Assembly: GCA_017500935.1 (NCBI GenBank)
Contig: JAFVXW010000011.1
Span: forward strand, 62,001-126,000
Source of the DNA: Lachnospiraceae bacterium
Lineage (GTDB): Bacteria > Bacillota > Clostridia > Lachnospirales > Lachnospiraceae
Length of the DNA: 64,000 nucleotides
Reading direction: 5' to 3'
Shown here piece after piece: positions 39,715 through 48,703 of the stretch. Under the pieces are notes generated by a model that was not told where the DNA came from, searched no databases, and was given only the letters and a program-made list of their open reading frames with translations. Numbering within the stretch: the first letter of the stretch is position 1; each line of letters begins with the position of its first letter. The translations under genes were made by a program, and so were the position numbers.

Positions 39715-42006
39715 ATGAACAGACATATCATCCGCTTAAAACATCCTGCTTCCTGGCATACCGATTCCTGGAACAATCCCTCTCACGGCAATGTTGCCCC
39801 CGACAACGGCGCCTGGCGTGATGCACTTCGCCTCGGAAACGGTCTGACCGGCGCTTTGATCCATGGCGTCATTGCAGAAGAAACCATACAGTTTACCCGT
39901 TATGAACTGTGGCATCATGGCAATCCCGGCCCCCAGATTCCCGATGTCTCCGATGCCTTCCGCCAGATGCGCGCACTGATCGATGCCGGTGATTATGCAG
40001 CCGCAAACACCAATCTTTTTGCAAAAGCACTTACCGAAAAAGGATACTACGCAGAACCCCATGTTCCGTACCCGCTGGGCAGCCTGAAATGTCTGTATGC
40101 TCCTGCAAGCATGTTCCGCAATTACGAAAGAGGCATAGACATGCGCTCGGGTGAAAGTTTCGTCCGTTTTAAGATCGGCACTGTCCAGTTTATGCGCAAA
40201 GCCTTTGTATCGCGCGCAGATGATATCACTGTGATCAAAATCACTGCAGATGCACCTTTTACCACCTCATACTATTTTGAAATGCATGAAAAAGAAGGTG
40301 CTTTCCACGAACTTTACAGCCATGCGATCCATAGCTGCAGCGCAGATAAAAGCACCGGCGTCAATATTTATTTTACAGGCGATATCTCCACCACTATCGC
40401 AGACAAGAGACTTTTTGTCACTGGCAGAGAATATATGATCTTTGTACAGGCATATGCAGGCAAAGCCCCTTCTGATTTTGCAGCATTGCGCCGCCTTTCC
40501 TATGAAGAGCTGCTGGCGCGCCACACAGCACTCCACACCACTCTTTACGATTCTGTCGATATCGAACTTGCAGCAGACGACGCACATAATGCCAGCTGCG
40601 AACAGCTGCTGGCAGAAGCTTATGACGATGCAGCTTCTCCCGTGCTTCTGGAAAAACTGTGGCGATACGGCCGTTATCTGTTTATCAGTTCCGCCAGCGA
40701 AAACGGGATTCCCGTTCCTCTTTACGGTCTCTGGCCCGGCGCCGATGATCTGCCCTGGACACAGTATGTGGCAAACGAAAATGTGGAAATGACCTACTGG
40801 CATGTTCTGGCCGGAGGTCTATCCTATTCCATCAAGCCTCTGATCCGCTATTATCTGGAAAAACTGGATGTTTTCAAAGAATCCGCGCAAAAAATGTTTG
40901 GCATGAACGGAGCATGGCTTTCTGCCTACACCTCCCCCGGTGTCAGCGGTCCCTGCGTTCCCGTGGGTGTTATTTCCAACTGGATTTCCTGCGGCGGCTG
41001 GCTTTCCCAGCACTTCTGGAATTATTACTGCTATACCGGCGATCAGGATACTCTGCGCAGTGATATCATGCCGTTTATGTACGAAGTGGCACGTTTTTAT
41101 CTGGATTATGTAACCTATGACGAAAACGGAACCATGCAGCTGTATCCTTCCGTTTCCCCTGAAAACACACCCGGCAACCTGATGCCTGCATTTTACAGTG
41201 AAAACATGGGACATCAATGCCCTGCTGTCAAAAACGCCACCATGGATTTTGCTGTCATGAAGGAATTTCTGACCAATTTCTTAAGCGGCATCGAACAAAC
41301 CGGTCTCTATACAGAAGAAGCCGATATTTACCGGAATCTTCTGGCTCAGATTCCGCCATATATGATCAATGAAGACGGTGCTGTCAAAGAGTGGATGGCT
41401 CCTGACCTTAAAGATCATTACTACCATCGCCACCTTTCCCATATTTATCCGGTATTCCCCGGCAAAGAGATCAATGCCGCCAATGATCCCGAATTGTTTG
41501 CAGCCTTTAAACAGGCCGTCAACCTGCGTGAGCTGGGCGGGCAGTCCGGTTGGTCGCTGGCCCACATGTCCAATATCTATGCCCGTATGGGTGAACCCGA
41601 ACTTGCCATTGAATGTCTGGATACCCTGGCTAAGAGCGCTGTCAACAACGCCCTGATCACCATGCACAATGACTGGCGTCACATGGGTATGACACTGGAC
41701 CTTCAGGATTTTGCACCGGTGCAGATGGATGCCAACTTCGGTGCAGTCAGCGCCATCCAGGAAATGCTGTTTTACTGCAGCGGCGACAAACTGTTTTTAC
41801 TCCCTGCACTTCCTGAGCGCCTCTCCTGCGGCAAAGTCAGAGACATCGTATTCCCCCGGGGCAGAGTGGATCTGGAATGGGACGGTGACAGGATTTTTGC
41901 CACGATCACGGCAGCTTCTGATTTTACTGCCGATGTCTACATAAAAAAAACACTGATCGAGACTGTCAGTCTCAAAGCAGGCGAGCACTGCACACTGAGA
42001 TGTTAA
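39715..42006 (+). CDS. GH95 alpha-L-fucosidase/galactosidase family protein
   Basis: 763 residues, typical GH95 length. The N-terminal domain has WRDALRLGNGLTGALIHG and QFTRYELWHHG (family 'W..aLPiGNG.lGAm.fG' and 'lNe.tlW'). The helical barrel has LYPSVSPENTPG, RHLSHIYPVFPGKEI and SGWSLAHMSNIYARM, and the end has QMDANFGAVSAIQEMLF with LPALPERLSCG. GH95 enzymes are inverting 1,2-alpha-L-fucosidases, with L-galactosidase members acting on plant glycans. No signal peptide, so probably on imported oligosaccharides. The ATG follows AAAGGAG. Last gene of the LacI operon. Confidence 0.92.
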   Translation: MNRHIIRLKHPASWHTDSWNNPSHGNVAPDNGAWRDALRLGNGLTGALIHGVIAEETIQFTRYELWHHGNPGPQIPDVSDAFRQMRALIDAGDYAAANTNLFAKALTEKGYYAEPHVPYPLGSLKCLYAPASMFRNYERGIDMRSGESFVRFKIGTVQFMRKAFVSRADDITVIKITADAPFTTSYYFEMHEKEGAFHELYSHAIHSCSADKSTGVNIYFTGDISTTIADKRLFVTGREYMIFVQAYAGKAPSDFAALRRLSYEELLARHTALHTTLYDSVDIELAADDAHNASCEQLLAEAYDDAASPVLLEKLWRYGRYLFISSASENGIPVPLYGLWPGADDLPWTQYVANENVEMTYWHVLAGGLSYSIKPLIRYYLEKLDVFKESAQKMFGMNGAWLSAYTSPGVSGPCVPVGVISNWISCGGWLSQHFWNYYCYTGDQDTLRSDIMPFMYEVARFYLDYVTYDENGTMQLYPSVSPENTPGNLMPAFYSENMGHQCPAVKNATMDFAVMKEFLTNFLSGIEQTGLYTEEADIYRNLLAQIPPYMINEDGAVKEWMAPDLKDHYYHRHLSHIYPVFPGKEINAANDPELFAAFKQAVNLRELGGQSGWSLAHMSNIYARMGEPELAIECLDTLAKSAVNNALITMHNDWRHMGMTLDLQDFAPVQMDANFGAVSAIQEMLFYCSGDKLFLLPALPERLSCGKVRDIVFPRGRVDLEWDGDRIFATITAASDFTADVYIKKTLIETVSLKAGEHCTLRC

Positions 42007-42012
42007 GTAACT

Positions 42013-42057
42013 AAAAAGGGTGTCCCTCCAGTCATTTCAGACTTTTGGGACACCCTT
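42013..42057 (-). terminator. Terminator of the feo operon
   Basis: AAGGGTGTCCC (42016-42026) pairs with GGGACACCCTT (42047-42057). On the minus strand Ts follow the stem (42013-42017, partly within it). It lies 33 bp after the small Cys-rich gene. On the plus strand there is no T-run, so it serves GH95 poorly. Confidence 0.7.
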
Positions 42058-42089
42058 AATCTTAAATAATATTCTTTTTTACTTTCCGC

Positions 42090-42257
42090 TTATCTGCCGT
42101 CGTTCTGCCCGCTACAGCCACCGCAGCTTTTGCGTGCACACTGACCGGCAGCCGGACAACCGATACATTTTACGCCGCGTTTCTTTTCTCTGACGATGAA
42201 AACGATTGCCGCACCAATTATGATCAGTAAAATCAGGATAACGATCAAATCTGCCAT
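42090..42257 (-). CDS. FeoB-associated Cys-rich membrane protein
   Basis: 55 residues. One N-terminal membrane helix (about 2-22, LIVILILLIIIGAAIVFIV) is followed by a Lys/Arg anchor and a cytoplasmic Cys cluster: CIGCP, then QCARKSCGGC. Such tiny proteins regularly follow feoB in Firmicutes and Bacteroidetes and are thought to help assemble or gate the FeoB complex, replacing FeoC. ATG 42257 lies 17 bp after the FeoB stop. It ends in TAA at 42090-42092. Confidence 0.9.
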   Translation of the reverse strand: MADLIVILILLIIIGAAIVFIVREKKRGVKCIGCPAAGQCARKSCGGCSGQNDGR

Positions 42258-42274
42258 TCTCAAACTCCTTAAAA

Positions 42275-44269
42275 TTATTTCAGACGATACTTTTCATTCA
42301 TTTCTTTATTTGCCTTGCGAATCAGATAAATAAGAACTGCCGCAAAAAATGCCACTGCGATCAGGCCAGGAATAAATCCTGCACCAAAAGCGCCTGTACC
42401 GATCAATGTACCGATCTGATATACCAAAAATGCTACGGTATAGCCGGTTGCCAGCTGCAGCGCAATGCCGCCCCAGAGCCATTTTCTGTCCTGCATTTCG
42501 GAATTCATTGCACCGATCGCCGCAAAACAGGGAGGGGTGTAAAGGTTAAACATCAGACAAGCTAAAGCTGCTGCTTTGGTAAGCCCCATAACCGCCGCAA
42601 CTTCACTGGAACCGCCAACCAAAGCCAGTTCTTCGGTATCGATAAAGCTGGTGAGACCATATACAACTGCCAGTGTACCAACCACGTTTTCTTTTGCGAT
42701 AAAACCTGTGATCGCTGCTGCCGCCTGCTGCCATACACCAATGCCGATGGGGATCAGCAATACTGCAAACGGAGCTGCGATGGAAGCCAGAATGGAGGCA
42801 TGCTCCATACCCTCTTCCACGATCTGAAGCTGCCAGGTGAAAGACTGCATGATCTGAACAACTGCATTACATACCAGAATGATGGTACCCGCTTTTACGA
42901 TATATGCCTTACCGCGGGAACACATGGAAACAAAGGCTCTCTTTAAACTGGGAAGCTTGTATTCAGGAAGTTCCATGATAAAGAAGGATTTTCTGTATTT
43001 ATGACCGGTGATTTTGTTTACAAGCAGCGCACCAAGCAGGATCAGAAGGATACCCACAAAATACATCAGCGTACCAACCCAGGTCGCATCCGCAAAGAAA
43101 GCACCTGCAAATAATGCGATCACGGGAAGCTTTGCACCGCAGGGCATGAAAGGAGTCAGCATAGCGGTTGCCCTGCGTTCTCTTTCATTGCGAATGGTAC
43201 GACAGGCCATAATGCCGGGAATTGCACATCCGGTACCCACAACAAAAGGAATCACAGACTTACCGGAAAGACCAACCTTTTTGAAAATGGGATCCAGAAC
43301 CACTGTTGCACGTGCCATATAACCACAGTCTTCCAGAAGCGCGATCAGAAAATACATTACCATTACCAGAGGCAAAAAGCCTACAACCGCGCCTACACCG
43401 CCGATGATACCATCCACAAGCAGCGCCTGCAGGAAAGGATTTGCATTTTCCACAAGCCCTGCAACCCATTCCTGAAATGTTTCGATCCATCCCACAAGGT
43501 AATCTGCAAGAAAAGGACCAACGCTGGACTGGGAAATATTGAATACCAGAAACATTACCACTGCAAAAATCGGAATGCCAATCCACTTATTGGTCAGAAC
43601 TGCATCGATCTTATCCTGCACATTTTTATCTTTGGTAAAAGTCTTACGTGTCTCAACACTTTTTACAATACCATTTACAAATGCAAAGCGCTCTCTGTCA
43701 GCCGCTTCCACAGCAGCCTTGTCATGCAGATCAACCGTCCCCTGGCTGTAAGGAGCTTTCTGTCCGCTGCCCTTTAAAGAAACAGCCTTCTGCACCAGTT
43801 CCTTAAGACCATTGTCACTGTTTGAAGTGGAAACGGTTTCGATCACAGGACATCCAAGCTTTTCGGACAATACTCTGGTATCAATCCTGTTTTCCTTTTT
43901 CTCATTAATGTCGCTCTTATTGAGTGCAACCACCACAGGCACACCCAATTCCAGAAGCTGGGTGGTAAAAAATAAGCTTCTGCTTAAATTGGTAGCGTCC
44001 ACAATGTTGATAATAACATCGGGATTTTCGTTTTTTACATAAGTGCTGGTGATACTCTCTTCAGAAGTAAACGGAGACATGGAATACGCGCCGGGAAGAT
44101 CCACAGCGATCAGCTTCTCTGTTCCCTCATAATAATTCTTTTTGATCGGACTTTCTTTTTTCTCAACGGTTACGCCAGCCCAGTTGCCGACACGTTCATT
44201 TCTGCCGGTCAGCGCGTTGTACATAGTTGTCTTACCACTGTTTGGATTGCCTGTCAATGCAATTCTCAT
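42275..44269 (-). CDS. feoB: Ferrous iron transport protein FeoB
   Basis: 664 residues. The N-terminal G domain has G1 GNPNSGKTTMYNALTG, G3 DLPGAYSM and G4 NKSD, followed by a helical GDI region. The membrane part has two gate repeats (VGTGCAIPGIMACRTIRNERERR and the YTPPCFAAIG loop). It imports Fe2+ through a GTP-regulated pore. The ATG follows AGGGGAG. Slightly shorter than E. coli FeoB (773), as usual in clostridia. Lies between feoA and the Cys-rich gene, with a DtxR-like box just upstream at 44311-44325. Confidence 0.97.
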   Translation of the reverse strand: MRIALTGNPNSGKTTMYNALTGRNERVGNWAGVTVEKKESPIKKNYYEGTEKLIAVDLPGAYSMSPFTSEESITSTYVKNENPDVIINIVDATNLSRSLFFTTQLLELGVPVVVALNKSDINEKKENRIDTRVLSEKLGCPVIETVSTSNSDNGLKELVQKAVSLKGSGQKAPYSQGTVDLHDKAAVEAADRERFAFVNGIVKSVETRKTFTKDKNVQDKIDAVLTNKWIGIPIFAVVMFLVFNISQSSVGPFLADYLVGWIETFQEWVAGLVENANPFLQALLVDGIIGGVGAVVGFLPLVMVMYFLIALLEDCGYMARATVVLDPIFKKVGLSGKSVIPFVVGTGCAIPGIMACRTIRNERERRATAMLTPFMPCGAKLPVIALFAGAFFADATWVGTLMYFVGILLILLGALLVNKITGHKYRKSFFIMELPEYKLPSLKRAFVSMCSRGKAYIVKAGTIILVCNAVVQIMQSFTWQLQIVEEGMEHASILASIAAPFAVLLIPIGIGVWQQAAAAITGFIAKENVVGTLAVVYGLTSFIDTEELALVGGSSEVAAVMGLTKAAALACLMFNLYTPPCFAAIGAMNSEMQDRKWLWGGIALQLATGYTVAFLVYQIGTLIGTGAFGAGFIPGLIAVAFFAAVLIYLIRKANKEMNEKYRLK

Positions 44270-44310
44270 GTTCTTTTCTCCCCTGTATTCTTAGTTTTTT
44301 CTATCATATG

Positions 44311-44325
44311 TTAGTTTCGCCTAAC
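44311..44325. promoter_or_regulatory. DtxR-like box between feoA and feoB
   Basis: TTAGTTTCGCCTAAC, flanked by a G that extends the GTTAG/CTAAC symmetry. It matches the pattern TTAGTTNNNNCTAAC seen again upstream of feoA at 44667-44681, and resembles the TTAGG..CCTAA symmetry of DtxR/IdeR metal-dependent repressor sites. Confidence 0.6.
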
Positions 44326-44400
44326 TCATGTTTTGAAATATAGGATGCAGCTTTCTAGCATGCATCCTGTCTTTCTCATCTTATCTTTCCGGCTGTCTTC

Positions 44401-44613
44401 TCAGACCCAAATGGCTGCCGCCAAATCCATATCGATATTATATCTGCCGTCTTTAATGGAAACCACACAGCCTCCCTTTGAAAACCGAATTACTGTGATC
44501 GGTTCACCGCTGTAGCAGCCGAGAGAGAACAGAAACGCTTCCAGTTCTTCATCATCGGTCACAATATCTTTGATCATATACTCGATACCAGCAGTTGCCT
44601 CTGCCAATGTCAT
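44401..44613 (-). CDS. feoA: FeoA-domain protein
   Basis: 70 residues, an SH3-like fold. LAEATAGIEYMIKDI, then LGCYSGEPITVIRFSKGGCVVSI and a C-terminal DGRYNIDMDLAAAI strand match FeoA. It binds the cytoplasmic side of FeoB and is needed for Fe2+ uptake. The start at 44613 (MTLAEATAG) has GGAGG at 7-8 nt; a 7-codon upstream extension overlaps that site. First gene of the feo operon (44.6-42.1 kb). Confidence 0.92.
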   Translation of the reverse strand: MTLAEATAGIEYMIKDIVTDDEELEAFLFSLGCYSGEPITVIRFSKGGCVVSIKDGRYNIDMDLAAAIWV

Positions 44614-44666
44614 AATATATCCTCCGAAAGTCAATTCAAACTCAAATTCGAAACCACTTATATGTA

Positions 44667-44717
44667 TTAGTTCCCTCTAACCTCATTTAGAATAATACAT
44701 TATTTACCAATTGTCAA
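44667..44717 (-). promoter_or_regulatory. feo operon promoter with DtxR-like operator
   Basis: Minus strand TTGACA (44712-44717), 17 bp, TATTCT (44689-44694). The box TTAGTTCCCTCTAAC (44667-44681) begins 7 bp past the -10, over the start point. This suits iron-dependent repression, as known for DtxR-family control of feo genes. The regulator gene is not in the window. Confidence 0.7.
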
Positions 44718-44745
44718 CGTTTTTTTTAAAGTGTTTATTAATAAA

Positions 44746-45513
44746 TCACTCTGCTTCCGGCAGACAGTGCATATGAGTCACACCCAGCACACGAAACCCC
44801 TCCGCACATCCGCAAAATGACCGCATACCAAAATCAAACGCACGCAGTCGCAGATACAGCGCAATAGCCCGAGCCTCCCTGCAGCCTTTGGGAAACTGGC
44901 TGAGATGGTTGCAAAACACGCTGTCCAGCTGCATTTGCAGATACCCTTTTGTCCTTACAAATTTTGTCGGTCCGGCTGTCATATAAAAAGCAATTGCTTC
45001 CACCGGCGCACTGCCGCAGGCCCCGTGCGCTGCCATGATCCCCGGATAGGGTGCATGACAGGCAATCTGACGTGCCGCCTTGCCTGCATTTAAATGGTCC
45101 ACATGACACTCACTGGCCACTGACGGATCCGGTGCAAAGATCACTTGCGGACAAAATCGGGCCACCGCCTGCGCAATCCCTTCAACCAGCTCTTCAAACC
45201 GGTAAAATCCGCCGTCTGACAGTCCCAGAAACTGTACATCCGTAACACCCAGATATTCTGCAGAAAGCACCGCCTCTTTCTGCCTTATGTCAATCAGCTG
45301 CTGCCTGTCAGCAGCTGATTTTCCATCTCCGTATCTCCCGTCTGTACAGATCAAAAAACACACCTTTTTCCCCGCAGCCGCAAGTTTTGCCGCCGTCGCA
45401 CCGGCTCCGATCTCAATATCATCCGGATGCGGTCCGATAAACAAAAATCGTTCATATTTTTCAATATCCGGCAGCGGTGCTGCAAATTTCAGGGCAAGTT
45501 TTGTAAGTCCCAT
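44746..45513 (-). CDS. PIG-L family (LmbE-like) deacetylase
   Basis: 255 residues. FIGPHPDDIEIGAGATAAKL carries the zinc-binding His-Pro-Asp-Asp motif, and SECHVDHLNAG supplies the third ligand His and the DH pair. These enzymes hydrolyse N-acetyl groups from GlcNAc-type sugars or conjugates such as bacillithiol and mycothiol precursors. The ATG follows GGGAG, 15 bp after the GPH symporter stop, so they form an operon. Together with the sialidase-like propeller across the divergent promoter this points to an acetylated amino sugar substrate. Confidence 0.9.
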   Translation of the reverse strand: MGLTKLALKFAAPLPDIEKYERFLFIGPHPDDIEIGAGATAAKLAAAGKKVCFLICTDGRYGDGKSAADRQQLIDIRQKEAVLSAEYLGVTDVQFLGLSDGGFYRFEELVEGIAQAVARFCPQVIFAPDPSVASECHVDHLNAGKAARQIACHAPYPGIMAAHGACGSAPVEAIAFYMTAGPTKFVRTKGYLQMQLDSVFCNHLSQFPKGCREARAIALYLRLRAFDFGMRSFCGCAEGFRVLGVTHMHCLPEAE

Positions 45514-45528
45514 AGTTATCTCCCGTCT

Positions 45529-46998
45529 TTATTTTCTGACCGCAATTTCCTGACAGATCCGTTCATACTCTTCTTCATCCAGCTTATAATGCTTTTTATA
45601 AAGGAAATAAGAGATCAGCATCAGTACACAGGGAATGATGGTCATGCAAAGCAGCAGTCCCAGAGACTGTCCTTTTTGCACACCGCTGATGACAGACTCG
45701 ATGGCTGTCAGTTTTTCTGCCTCTGTGATCGTACCTGTGCTGGCTGCACTCTCCAGTTCAGAAATCTGATTGGTATAACCAGTGACGCCAAAAAGCATAT
45801 AGCTGACAGAAGTGATCACCACGATCAGCGCAGAACCAAGCTTTGTAACAAAAGGGCGCACCGAAGCGATGATGGCTTCATCCCTGCTGCCGCAGATATA
45901 CTCATTGTATTCCACGGTATTGATGATCGAGATCATCATGATCAGATAATAGCTGTAGGAACCAAAGTTAGCCAGCGTATAGCCAACCACCAGTACCCAG
46001 AATCGCAGATTGCTTCCTGCAATAAACAGTCCTGCCAGAAGCATCAGCACGTAACCGACCGTATAGATCACTGCCATGATACCCATCAGTTTTTTTCTGG
46101 GAATCCTCTTTGAAATTGCAGGATAAAAAATCATCAGAAAGGCGGTCGCAGACATTCCCACCGTGGTAAAAATGGAATACAGACCTCCGTTATAGCCAAA
46201 ATCAAAATAAATGTACGTGGAACCGATACCTCCCACGATCAGGCCGTTACCCACCTGCTGCACCAAAAAGATCACGGAAATCCAGCGAAGCTGGTCATTT
46301 CCCATCACAGTGCTGATAATTTTCTTAAAGCCAACCGAAGTTCTGGGCGCATTCCGGTCTTCTCTGCGCTCCTGCGCACCAAAAACGGTAAATCCCAAAA
46401 ACAGCGGTGCCAGAATACCGATGATCAGTGCGATCCGGCCGTATGCCACATTGGCACTGCCGCCCAGCGCCATCGCACCGGTTGTCAGCATCGGGATCAG
46501 AATGGATGCCAGCGTACCGCCCACGCCCGCAAACAGTGTTGCACGGGATGTAAACTGGTCACGCGCCTGTGCATCCGAAGAAAGTGCAGGAACCATGCCC
46601 CAATAGGAAATGTCATGCATGGTATAGGCAATACTGAATGAAAAATAAAACACTGCAAACAGGATAATAAAGTTCCAGCCTGTCAGTTTTGTTGCAAACA
46701 CCATATAAACCACAACAGAACTAAACAGCACGCCGATCACAAGCCATGGTTTGAATTTTCCCCATCTGGTACGGGTACTCTCGATGATATTGCCCATGAC
46801 CGGGTCATTTAACGCATCAAATACACGCGCCAGTACCATGACCGCTGTTACTGCTGCCAGCTGTGCACCGGTCAGCCCCTTGGTAAACAGTATGTAGGTA
46901 AGCAAAAAATTGGTGACCAGACAATACATCATGTCGCGGCCCACTGTTCCCAGCGGGAACATCCACAGATTCTTTTTTCTGAGCTTTAAATCTTCCAT
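45529..46998 (-). CDS. GPH-family sugar:cation symporter (MelB-like MFS)
   Basis: 489 residues with 12 predicted membrane segments. Near the N-terminus, VFDALNDPVMGNIIESTRTR followed by WGKFKPWL matches the GPH signature 'r..DaitDP..G...D.t..rwGrfrPw', whose Asp residues couple Na+ or H+ to glycoside uptake. The only recognisable sugar importer in the window. It is first in a two-gene unit with the PIG-L deacetylase. The ATG follows ACGGAGG. Substrate probably a small glycoside or uronide. Confidence 0.92.
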   Translation of the reverse strand: MEDLKLRKKNLWMFPLGTVGRDMMYCLVTNFLLTYILFTKGLTGAQLAAVTAVMVLARVFDALNDPVMGNIIESTRTRWGKFKPWLVIGVLFSSVVVYMVFATKLTGWNFIILFAVFYFSFSIAYTMHDISYWGMVPALSSDAQARDQFTSRATLFAGVGGTLASILIPMLTTGAMALGGSANVAYGRIALIIGILAPLFLGFTVFGAQERREDRNAPRTSVGFKKIISTVMGNDQLRWISVIFLVQQVGNGLIVGGIGSTYIYFDFGYNGGLYSIFTTVGMSATAFLMIFYPAISKRIPRKKLMGIMAVIYTVGYVLMLLAGLFIAGSNLRFWVLVVGYTLANFGSYSYYLIMMISIINTVEYNEYICGSRDEAIIASVRPFVTKLGSALIVVITSVSYMLFGVTGYTNQISELESAASTGTITEAEKLTAIESVISGVQKGQSLGLLLCMTIIPCVLMLISYFLYKKHYKLDEEEYERICQEIAVRK

Positions 46999-47155
46999 CT
47001 CTCTTCCTCCGTCAGGAAATGATCATTTTCTTTATCATAACACATCTGCTGCAAAAACAGTAAGAAATCCTTGTATTTATCCGATCCAAATTTATAATAT
47101 TAAGTAACACCAGTGATTCTCCGACTGTTTTTTTTACAGAAAGGACCGTATCCAT

Positions 47156-48202
47156 ATGAAAATAATTCCTGCACACTCAAAAGTAATCTGTCAGAATGAA
47201 AACAGCAAATTCAACTATTTTGGCTGGCCCAGCGTATGCCGTATGCCAAACGGCGCTCTTGCCATGGTTTGTTCGGGTTTCCGCACCGGTCATGTCGACC
47301 CTTTCGGCAAAGGGGTGATCTGTTACAGCTTTGATGAAGGAAAAACCTGGACCTGTCCTGCTGTCGTGATCGACACACCCGAAGATGACCGAGACTGCGG
47401 CATTGTCCCCTTTGGCAGCGGTGTTTTTATAACCACCTTCAACAACGGCATCGATTATCAGTTAAAACTCCAGCAGACCGTAACGAAACTGGATCAGGCC
47501 TATGTCAATTCCGTTGACACCAAAAAAGCCGACGAGGAATACTACGGACCGCTGTATGTGACCAGTACCGATGGTTTTACTTTCAGTAAGGTCAAACATC
47601 TTCCTGTCACCTGCCCGCACGGTCCCTGTCCCGACAAAAACGGCGGACTGTTTCTGACCGGCAACTTTATGAATTACGGTCAGGCATCCGGTCTGCGCAA
47701 TTATCATATTGACAAAGACTTAAACTTTGAGCTGCTTTCCGTCATCCCCAATCCGGAAGGGCAGATTTACTGCGAACCTCATGCGATCGTGCTTGATGAC
47801 AGAATTCTGGTCATGATCCGCGAGGAGACAACTTTCCGCTTAAAACAGTGTGTTTCCTTTGACGGCGGCAAAACCTTTGATGAAGGCAGATACATCGAAG
47901 CCATCGACAACGGCGCACCTCCACACATTATGCAGCATTCCAACGGCACACTTATCTGCGTATACGGCAGACGCAAAGAGCCTTTCGGTGAAATGGTAAT
48001 GTTCAGTACCGATAAGGGGCAGACCTGGGACTGTGACTATTATATCTACCCCGATGCGCCTCACCCTGATCTTGGCTATCCTGCAACCGTGGAATTAAAA
48101 GACGGCTCCCTTCTGACCGTTTATTATCAGCGCAAAGAAGGACAAACAAACTGTGTGATCATGCAAAGCACCTGGGAACTTCCTGAAAAATACAGAAAAT
48201 GA
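47156..48202 (+). CDS. Sialidase-like (BNR/Asp-box) beta-propeller protein
   Basis: 348 residues, no signal peptide. Three Asp-box-type repeats are seen: SFDEGKTWTC, SFDGGKTFDEG and STDKGQTWDC, in the spacing of a six-bladed sialidase-like propeller. An Arg and acidic residues of the sialidase site could be CSGFRTG, CEPHAIVLDD and MIREETTF. Such proteins include exo-sialidases and other glycosidases, and the substrate is not certain. Divergent from the GPH symporter/PIG-L unit. The ATG follows AAAGGA. A decayed MFS transporter gene begins 2 bp after its stop. Confidence 0.8.
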   Translation: MKIIPAHSKVICQNENSKFNYFGWPSVCRMPNGALAMVCSGFRTGHVDPFGKGVICYSFDEGKTWTCPAVVIDTPEDDRDCGIVPFGSGVFITTFNNGIDYQLKLQQTVTKLDQAYVNSVDTKKADEEYYGPLYVTSTDGFTFSKVKHLPVTCPHGPCPDKNGGLFLTGNFMNYGQASGLRNYHIDKDLNFELLSVIPNPEGQIYCEPHAIVLDDRILVMIREETTFRLKQCVSFDGGKTFDEGRYIEAIDNGAPPHIMQHSNGTLICVYGRRKEPFGEMVMFSTDKGQTWDCDYYIYPDAPHPDLGYPATVELKDGSLLTVYYQRKEGQTNCVIMQSTWELPEKYRK

Positions 48203-48204
48203 CA

Positions 48205-48672
48205 AACTATCATAAATACTACCTCTACTATGCATTCTGTTCTGTATTTCCTGCAGCCTGCTTATTTTTACCATGAAAGAACATCCGGTTTCGACGGGTA
48301 AACCGCTTGATCATCACTTCCATGCCGACAGCTTTTTTCTGCCGCACTTTAAGTGGTTTTATCTGCCCAATTATCTTCGCGGGCTGGGAATGGGGGTTAT
48401 GAACTCCATTTCCGTCATCTGTATCAAGGAAATTACGGATGATGCCTCCTTTGTAAGCGGACTATTCCAACATCGGTATGTATACATCCGTGCGGATGAT
48501 CTGTATGTACGCAGGACAGGCCACCTCCAACCTGCTGCTCTCTGCTGTCATCAGCCATATTCCCGGTTTTGCAATCCTTGCATTTGCCGGCAGCTGTCAG
48601 GTGCTTTCAGCCTTGATCTACCGCCTGTATGAGAAAAAGTATCTTGCATTCCCCCCTGCAAAGGGCGTATGA
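48205..48672 (+). pseudogene. Decayed MFS transporter gene (C-terminal part)
   Basis: Three stretches in different frames encode parts of one MFS transporter. The first, HKYYLYYAFCSVFPAACLFLP, stops near 48275. The second (48273 to about 48480) includes YLRGLGMGVMNSISVICIKE, a conserved late-helix region. The third (about 48478-48672) gives GQATSNLLLSAVISHIPGF and a final helix ending YEKKYLAFPPAKGV. At least two frame breaks make it non-functional. It directly follows the sialidase-like gene, so it was probably its cotranscribed sugar transporter. Confidence 0.78.
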
Positions 48673-48703
48673 TAGCACCATACAAACCAGAAAGGTATTT
48701 TAT

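Noticed and set aside
48273-48632. A separate small membrane protein
   Set aside because: Its sequence matches only a middle part of an MFS transporter whose remaining parts lie in other frames on both sides, so it is a pseudogene fragment.
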